Shown in pieces: positions 60,588 through 64,000 of a stretch of DNA of 64,000 bases. Numbering within the stretch: the stretch's first letter is position 1; the number at the start of each line of letters is the position of its first letter. This DNA comes from Citricoccus sp. K5 (GTDB taxonomy: Bacteria; Actinomycetota; Actinomycetes; Actinomycetales; Micrococcaceae): positions 575,147 to 639,146 of the forward strand of contig NZ_LR732817.1 in assembly GCF_902506195.1 (NCBI RefSeq). Reading direction: 5' to 3'. The position numbers and the translations under genes are program-made. A model generated the notes under the pieces. The model worked only from the letters and a program-made list of their open reading frames with translations. It made no database searches and was not told the origin of the DNA.

Positions 60588-60699
60588 AGGTCCTCCGTCG
60601 GTTGGAACTTTCATACAAGCAATGCGGCGGTGGTTTCGGGGCACGCCCCGTGAACATCACGGCCAGGGCCCAGTCTAGTGACGCGCGCACCGCTTCCTC

Positions 60700-60716
60700 T
60701 TGTAGGAACCGCACAA
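60700..60716. promoter_or_regulatory. Shared palindrome TTGTAGGAACCGCACAA, copy 2
   Basis: It lies in the 195-base gap between the divergent beta-subunit and birA genes, 113 bases from the former's start and 67 from the latter's. It matches the copy at 53771-53787 at 15 of 17 positions, with identical TTGTAGGAA and CACAA ends. Confidence 0.6.
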
Positions 60717-60769
60717 GATTGGTGCCGGTGGCCCCCGGATTGTTCCAGCGAATGACCAGTACCACCCGC

Positions 60770-60775
60770 TATACC
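60770..60775 (+). promoter_or_regulatory. Candidate -10 element of birA (leaderless)
   Basis: TATACC ends 7 bases before the birA ATG at 60783, so the mRNA could begin at the start codon. No ribosome site is visible except AGAGG 1-2 bases before the ATG, which also fits leaderless translation. No clear -35 lies 17 bases upstream. Confidence 0.45.
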
Positions 60776-60782
60776 TAGAGGC

Positions 60783-61589
60783 ATGACCATCAGCTGGCTG
60801 GAACAGGCCGACTCGACACAGGAACAACTCATCGTCCAGGCCGCGGCGCGCCCTGACCAGTGGCCGCACCTGTCCGCCCTGGCCACCCTGGACCAGCGGT
60901 CGGGCCGTGGCCGCAGGGGGCGCGGCTGGACCACCGCTCCCGGGACGGCCCTGTCCGTCTCCGTGGTGCTGCGCCCGGACCTGCCCGTGGAGCACTTCAG
61001 CTGGGTCACGCTGGTGGCGGCCGCCGCCACCAGCGCAGAGCTGCGGAGCCTCGGAGTCCCAGCCCAGGTGAAATGGCCCAACGACGTGCTGGCGGAGGAC
61101 GGCCGCAAACTCTGCGGCATCCTCGCCTCGGTGCTGCCGGACCAGTCCGGGATCGTGCTGGGGCTCGGCCTCAACCTGGACTTCGGCCCCGGCGGGGCCC
61201 CGGTCTCCACGGCGACGTCGGTCGCCGAGTGGGTGCCCGAGGGTGCCGTGCCCTCGGCACCGGACTTGCTGGACGCCCTGCGGGACGCGCTCTCCGCGCG
61301 CCTGGACGACTTCACCCGCGCGGTCCGGCAGCACCCCGGAGAGGTGGACGGAGCACACCCGGCCGCCGCCGGCGTCGTGGGCCAGCTGGCGACCCTGGGC
61401 ACCGAGGTGACCGTGCACCTGCCGGACGGTTCCCGGCTGACCGGGCCCGCGAGAGGGCTGGGACCCGGGGGAACCCTCCTCGTGGAGCCGGCCGACCGTG
61501 GGAAGATGGACACAGCGGTGCCCGGCACCACTCGACGCGGAGACCTGCTGGAGGTTTCCGCCGCTGACGTGGTGCACCTGCGCCGCTGA
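60783..61589 (+). CDS. birA: Biotin--[acetyl-CoA-carboxylase] ligase
   Basis: A 268-residue biotin protein ligase, which attaches biotin to the BCCP lysine of the carboxylase alpha subunit. GRGRRGRGW (41-49) is the adenylate-binding loop, KWPND is at 97-101, GRKLCGIL has the biotin-binding Lys109, and GLGLNLDF follows; the small C-terminal SH3-like domain begins near residue 200. There is no N-terminal helix-turn-helix, so it cannot repress genes as the E. coli BirA does. It is divergent from the beta-subunit gene and close to its likely substrate's genes. A hairpin follows its stop. Confidence 0.95.
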   Translation: MTISWLEQADSTQEQLIVQAAARPDQWPHLSALATLDQRSGRGRRGRGWTTAPGTALSVSVVLRPDLPVEHFSWVTLVAAAATSAELRSLGVPAQVKWPNDVLAEDGRKLCGILASVLPDQSGIVLGLGLNLDFGPGGAPVSTATSVAEWVPEGAVPSAPDLLDALRDALSARLDDFTRAVRQHPGEVDGAHPAAAGVVGQLATLGTEVTVHLPDGSRLTGPARGLGPGGTLLVEPADRGKMDTAVPGTTRRGDLLEVSAADVVHLRR

Positions 61590-61617
61590 CGGACTGCAGC
61601 CGGACCGCTGCAGTCCG
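61590..61617 (+). terminator. Hairpin after birA
   Basis: CGGACTGCAGC (61590-61600) and GCTGCAGTCCG (61607-61617) form a perfect 11-bp stem right after the birA stop, without a T run. The next gene on the same strand starts at 61654, so it may attenuate rather than end transcription. Confidence 0.5.
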
Positions 61618-61653
61618 AGGCAAACCGATGATCCCTGGAGAGGATGGCCCGAC

Positions 61654-62277
61654 GTGGGACTGAGGCTGGCGCCCGGTGAGCAGGTACGCGTGCGTACCCG
61701 CTCGCACCCGCGTGCCCTGACGATGCCCGTCCTGCGCCTGATGCTGATCGCCTTGGCCACCGGCTACGTGCAGGGCTTCCTCGCCCGGCCGGACCTGGCG
61801 GACTTTCTGGTGGAATCCCGAAGCTGGCTGGCGGTCGTGGCGTGGATCCTGGCAGCCGTGGCCCTGCTCTTCGGTTGCCTGCGCCCCGCCTGGCGCTGGT
61901 TCAACCGCCGCACCCTGCTGACCACCCGCCGCATCCTTCAACGAGCGGGGATCGGCAAGTCCAGGGAACGTTCCCTGCACCTGCTCTCCGTCTACGACGT
62001 GCGTCTGCGCCAACGCCGCGGCCAGAAGATGAGCCGCTCCGGGGACCTCCTGGTGGACCATGGGGCCGGGGCCTCGTGGGTGCTCGCGAACATGCCCGAG
62101 GCGGCACGCTTCCGGGAACTGATCCTCCGCGAGATCGGCGCCCTGCGCCAGGAGATCTCCGCCCACGCCGGGACGGCCGGCCCACCCGCGGAGCAAGGAC
62201 CAGCACCGGGATCGGCACTGCGACCGGCACCAGGGTCGGCACCAGGACCAATGATGAGGGGTGGCTACCGTGGCTGA
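61654..62277 (+). CDS. PH-domain (bPH2-like) membrane protein
   Basis: A 207-residue protein. LAPGEQVRVRTRSHPRALTMPV opens it, two membrane segments lie at about 25-45 and 55-75, and RRTLLTTRRILQRAGIGKSRE is the characteristic bacterial PH-domain block (w.y...t.....), followed by SLHLLSVYDVRLRQRRGQKM. The last 40 residues are Ala/Pro/Gly repeats. GTG at 61654 has GGAGAGGA 9 bases upstream. The 3' end overlaps the adenylate cyclase gene by 8 bases. Function unknown; such proteins often accompany birA and this cyclase in actinobacteria. Confidence 0.8.
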   Translation: MGLRLAPGEQVRVRTRSHPRALTMPVLRLMLIALATGYVQGFLARPDLADFLVESRSWLAVVAWILAAVALLFGCLRPAWRWFNRRTLLTTRRILQRAGIGKSRERSLHLLSVYDVRLRQRRGQKMSRSGDLLVDHGAGASWVLANMPEAARFRELILREIGALRQEISAHAGTAGPPAEQGPAPGSALRPAPGSAPGPMMRGGYRG

Positions 62278-63589
62278 GTACACCGGTCCGATGGACGACT
62301 GGGATGACCTGCCCGAACCGACGTCCCTGGATGACCACGGTGATCTGGGTCTGCTGACGGAGGGCGTCCGGCCCACAGCCGATCAGCAGTCCGGGCCCGC
62401 CCCGGCGACGGGCCCCGCTGACGCTCCGCTGCGGCGGACCGCGCAGATGGAACAGGTCCCCGCGCCGGACGTGGAACGCCAGGCCCGGCCGCACCCGGCA
62501 CCGGACACCACCACCACGTCCGCGCTGGCCTTGGAGGACGAGCAGGAGGTCACCACCTGGACCCAGGCAATCTCGGCCCTGGAGAAGGACCTGCTGGGCG
62601 GACCGCGCTCAATGACCCGGCGGGACATGGCCAGCGAACTCGGCGTCTCCCTGATCTCGGCCCGGAAGCTCTGGCGTGCCCTGGGATTCCCGAATGTCAA
62701 GGACGAGGACCGCGCCTTCACCCAGCAGGACACCGACGCGATCGGCACCATGATCGACCTGGTCCGGCACGGCATCCTCAACGAGGAGACGGCCATCTCC
62801 CTGACCCGTTCCATCGGCCAGATGACGGACCGCATGGTCGTGTGGCAGATCGAGGCCCTCGTGGAGAACAAGATCAGTGAGGGCATGACGGACCCGCAGG
62901 CTCGCCGCGAGGTGGTCCGCATGCTGCCGGAGATCATCGAACCGCTCGAAGAGGTCATGGCCTACTCCTACCGGCGGCAGCTCAACTCGGCGCTGCAGCG
63001 GCTCACCGTCCGGGTGGAGGCGGGGCTGGCTGCCAGTGCCGTGGGCAGGGACGGCTCTGAGGACGACGCCCCGCTGCCGCTGGCCCGAGCGGTGGGCTTC
63101 GCGGACATGGTCTCCTACACCTCCCTGTCCCGGCAGATGAACGAGCGCACCCTGGCCCAGATGGTGCAGCGTTTCGAGAACAAGTGCGCCGAGATCATCT
63201 CGATCGGCGGTGGCCGGTTGGTCAAGACGGTCGGTGACGAGGTGCTGTTCAACGCCGAGACGCCGGAGGCCGGAGCCCAGATCGGTCTGGCGCTGGCACA
63301 GGCCATGGCCGACGATCCGGTGTTGCCCTCGTCTCGCGTCTCCGTGGTGTGGGGCCGGGTGCTCTCCCGGCTGGGGGACATCTACGGCCCCACCGTGAAC
63401 CTCGCCTCACGGCTGACCGCGCTCGCGGACCCGGGCACCGTCCTGGTGGATGCGATGACGGCCATGGCCCTGGAGGCGGACGATCGGTTTGTCCTGGTCC
63501 CGCAGCCTCCGCGGATGGTCCGTGGGTTCGGGGAGATCCGGCCGTCCATCCTCATGCCCGGGTCCGGCAATGGTCTCGTGGTCGATTGA
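62270..63589 (+). CDS. Class III adenylate cyclase, Rv1264-like
   Basis: A 439-residue soluble enzyme making cAMP. The catalytic domain (about 275-430) has VGFADMVSYT with metal Asp279, RLVKTVGDEVLFN with Lys320 and Asp323, and GDIYGPTVNLASRLT with the transition-state Asn/Arg. The N-terminal half contains MTRRDMASELGVSLISARKL and HGILNEETAISLTRSIGQ, the adenylate cyclase regulatory domain of Rv1264-type enzymes, which is pH-sensitive there; a variable leader of about 85 residues precedes it. GTG at 62270 has GAGGGG 8 bases upstream; GTG 62261 is too close to that site. It overlaps the PH-domain gene. Confidence 0.92.
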   Translation: MAEYTGPMDDWDDLPEPTSLDDHGDLGLLTEGVRPTADQQSGPAPATGPADAPLRRTAQMEQVPAPDVERQARPHPAPDTTTTSALALEDEQEVTTWTQAISALEKDLLGGPRSMTRRDMASELGVSLISARKLWRALGFPNVKDEDRAFTQQDTDAIGTMIDLVRHGILNEETAISLTRSIGQMTDRMVVWQIEALVENKISEGMTDPQARREVVRMLPEIIEPLEEVMAYSYRRQLNSALQRLTVRVEAGLAASAVGRDGSEDDAPLPLARAVGFADMVSYTSLSRQMNERTLAQMVQRFENKCAEIISIGGGRLVKTVGDEVLFNAETPEAGAQIGLALAQAMADDPVLPSSRVSVVWGRVLSRLGDIYGPTVNLASRLTALADPGTVLVDAMTAMALEADDRFVLVPQPPRMVRGFGEIRPSILMPGSGNGLVVD

Positions 63590-63653
63590 CACTGGCCGGC
63601 GGTCACGGGCGTACATGGGGAGAACTACCCATGCCCTCAGGGCCAAATCAGGT

Positions 63654-63680
63654 TTGCGCCTTCGGCTGAACCGGTAGACT
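63654..63680 (+). promoter_or_regulatory. Candidate promoter of the gene at 63750
   Basis: TTGCGC (63654-63659) and TAGACT (63675-63680) are near -35 and -10 hexamers with a 15-base spacer, one or two short of the optimum. They lie in the gap after the cyclase stop. A start near 63687 would leave a 60-base leader. Confidence 0.4.
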
Positions 63681-63749
63681 TCCCCATCAGTGGCCGCTGT
63701 GCCGTTGGCGCGCAGGACGGCCCGTGATTTCACCATCGGGGGACAAAAC

Positions 63750-64000
63750 GTGGGGACAGGTTTCGGCGCCGGGCGCCAAGGCGCGTTGAAGGCGACTGCG
63801 TTCGTTGGTGTCTCCGCCGTGGCGGTGACCGGCGCCATTCTCTATCCAGGGTTCCAGACCGCGGACGTCGATCTCAATGACGGTGGCGTGTGGGTGGTCA
63901 ACGCTGCGGAGAACAAGGTCGCCCACCTCAACTACCAGTCACAGACCCTCGACGGCGGCGTGGCGACCACCATGACCGAGTTCGACCTGGCGCAGCACGC
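63750..64000 (+). CDS. N-terminus of a large secreted/membrane-anchored protein (3' truncated by window)
   Basis: The GTG at 63750 has GGGGGA six bases upstream. The frame starts MGTGFGAGRQGALKATAFVG, has one hydrophobic segment (ATAFVGVSAVAVTGAILY), then NDGGVWVVNAAENKVAHLNY and SQTLDGGVATT, and is open to the last base. The same pattern of an anchor followed by 'DVDLNDGGVWV.N' repeats occurs at the start of large actinobacterial fibronectin-type-III proteins linked to MoxR/DUF58 operons. An in-frame GTG at 63690 is possible but lacks a ribosome site. Confidence 0.65.
   Translation, partial: MGTGFGAGRQGALKATAFVGVSAVAVTGAILYPGFQTADVDLNDGGVWVVNAAENKVAHLNYQSQTLDGGVATTMTEFDLAQH

Overview
The window is high-GC chromosomal DNA from an actinobacterium, most likely of the Micrococcaceae (Arthrobacter/Citricoccus/Micrococcus relatives). 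The reasons are strong GC bias with long spurious antisense frames, many GTG/TTG starts, many 4-base stop/start overlaps, and a typical actinobacterial housekeeping set: a split acyl-CoA carboxylase with an epsilon subunit, BirA, an Rv1264-like adenylate cyclase, an LpdA-like flavoprotein and glmU-prs-mfd. The genus is inference. I saw no tRNA, rRNA or CRISPR array.

1-18.4 kb is an exopolysaccharide/cell-surface glycan locus. A tightly coupled plus-strand operon encodes an epimerase tail, two DegT-family sugar aminotransferases, a PglD/NeuD-type acetyltransferase, two paralogous GT4 glycosyltransferases, a Wzx-like flippase, a GT2, a WsaF-like transferase, a DUF6492 protein, a Wzy/O-antigen-ligase-like polymerase and a Wzz-like protein without a kinase domain. 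A lipoprotein resembling a glycoside hydrolase follows. Converging on it is a minus-strand operon: a WbpD-like acetyltransferase, a VanZ-like protein and a 949-residue fusion of three glycosyltransferase domains (WecG/TagA plus two GT2). Together they suggest a Wzx/Wzy-type polysaccharide containing amino sugars.

18.8-21.3 kb holds an MFS transporter coupled to a membrane-anchored beta-propeller-like protein. 21.3-25.5 kb is a less GC-rich accessory patch. It contains a DUF4365 (nuclease-fold) gene cut by a complete 995-bp IS5-family element with a TTA target duplication, a small gene with a frameshift at a G run, and a short hypothetical gene. 25.5-31 kb carries a DJ-1/PfpI-type gene, an untracked 54-residue gene, a TetR/MFS divergent pair with a long palindrome between them, a secreted or membrane-anchored protein, a decayed gene remnant and strong hairpins.

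31.2-35.1 kb encodes a 1294-residue exported protein (dimethylformamidase-like domain, two DUF4082 domains, Ig-like domain, Pro/Thr linker, three SLH domains). 35.3-64 kb is core metabolism. It holds glmU, prs, a DUF2505 gene, mfd, an acyltransferase-3 gene, deoC, a phosphohexomutase, a purine nucleoside phosphorylase, an LpdA-like NAD(P)H dehydrogenase, a zinc-family alcohol dehydrogenase between two copies of one terminator, and two MFS transporters. The acyl-CoA carboxylase genes (alpha, beta, epsilon) are here with maf, a DUF885 peptidase-like gene and birA. The end carries a PH-domain membrane protein, a class III adenylate cyclase and the start of a large secreted or membrane-anchored protein. 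A shared 17-bp palindrome lies upstream of both carboxylase operons.
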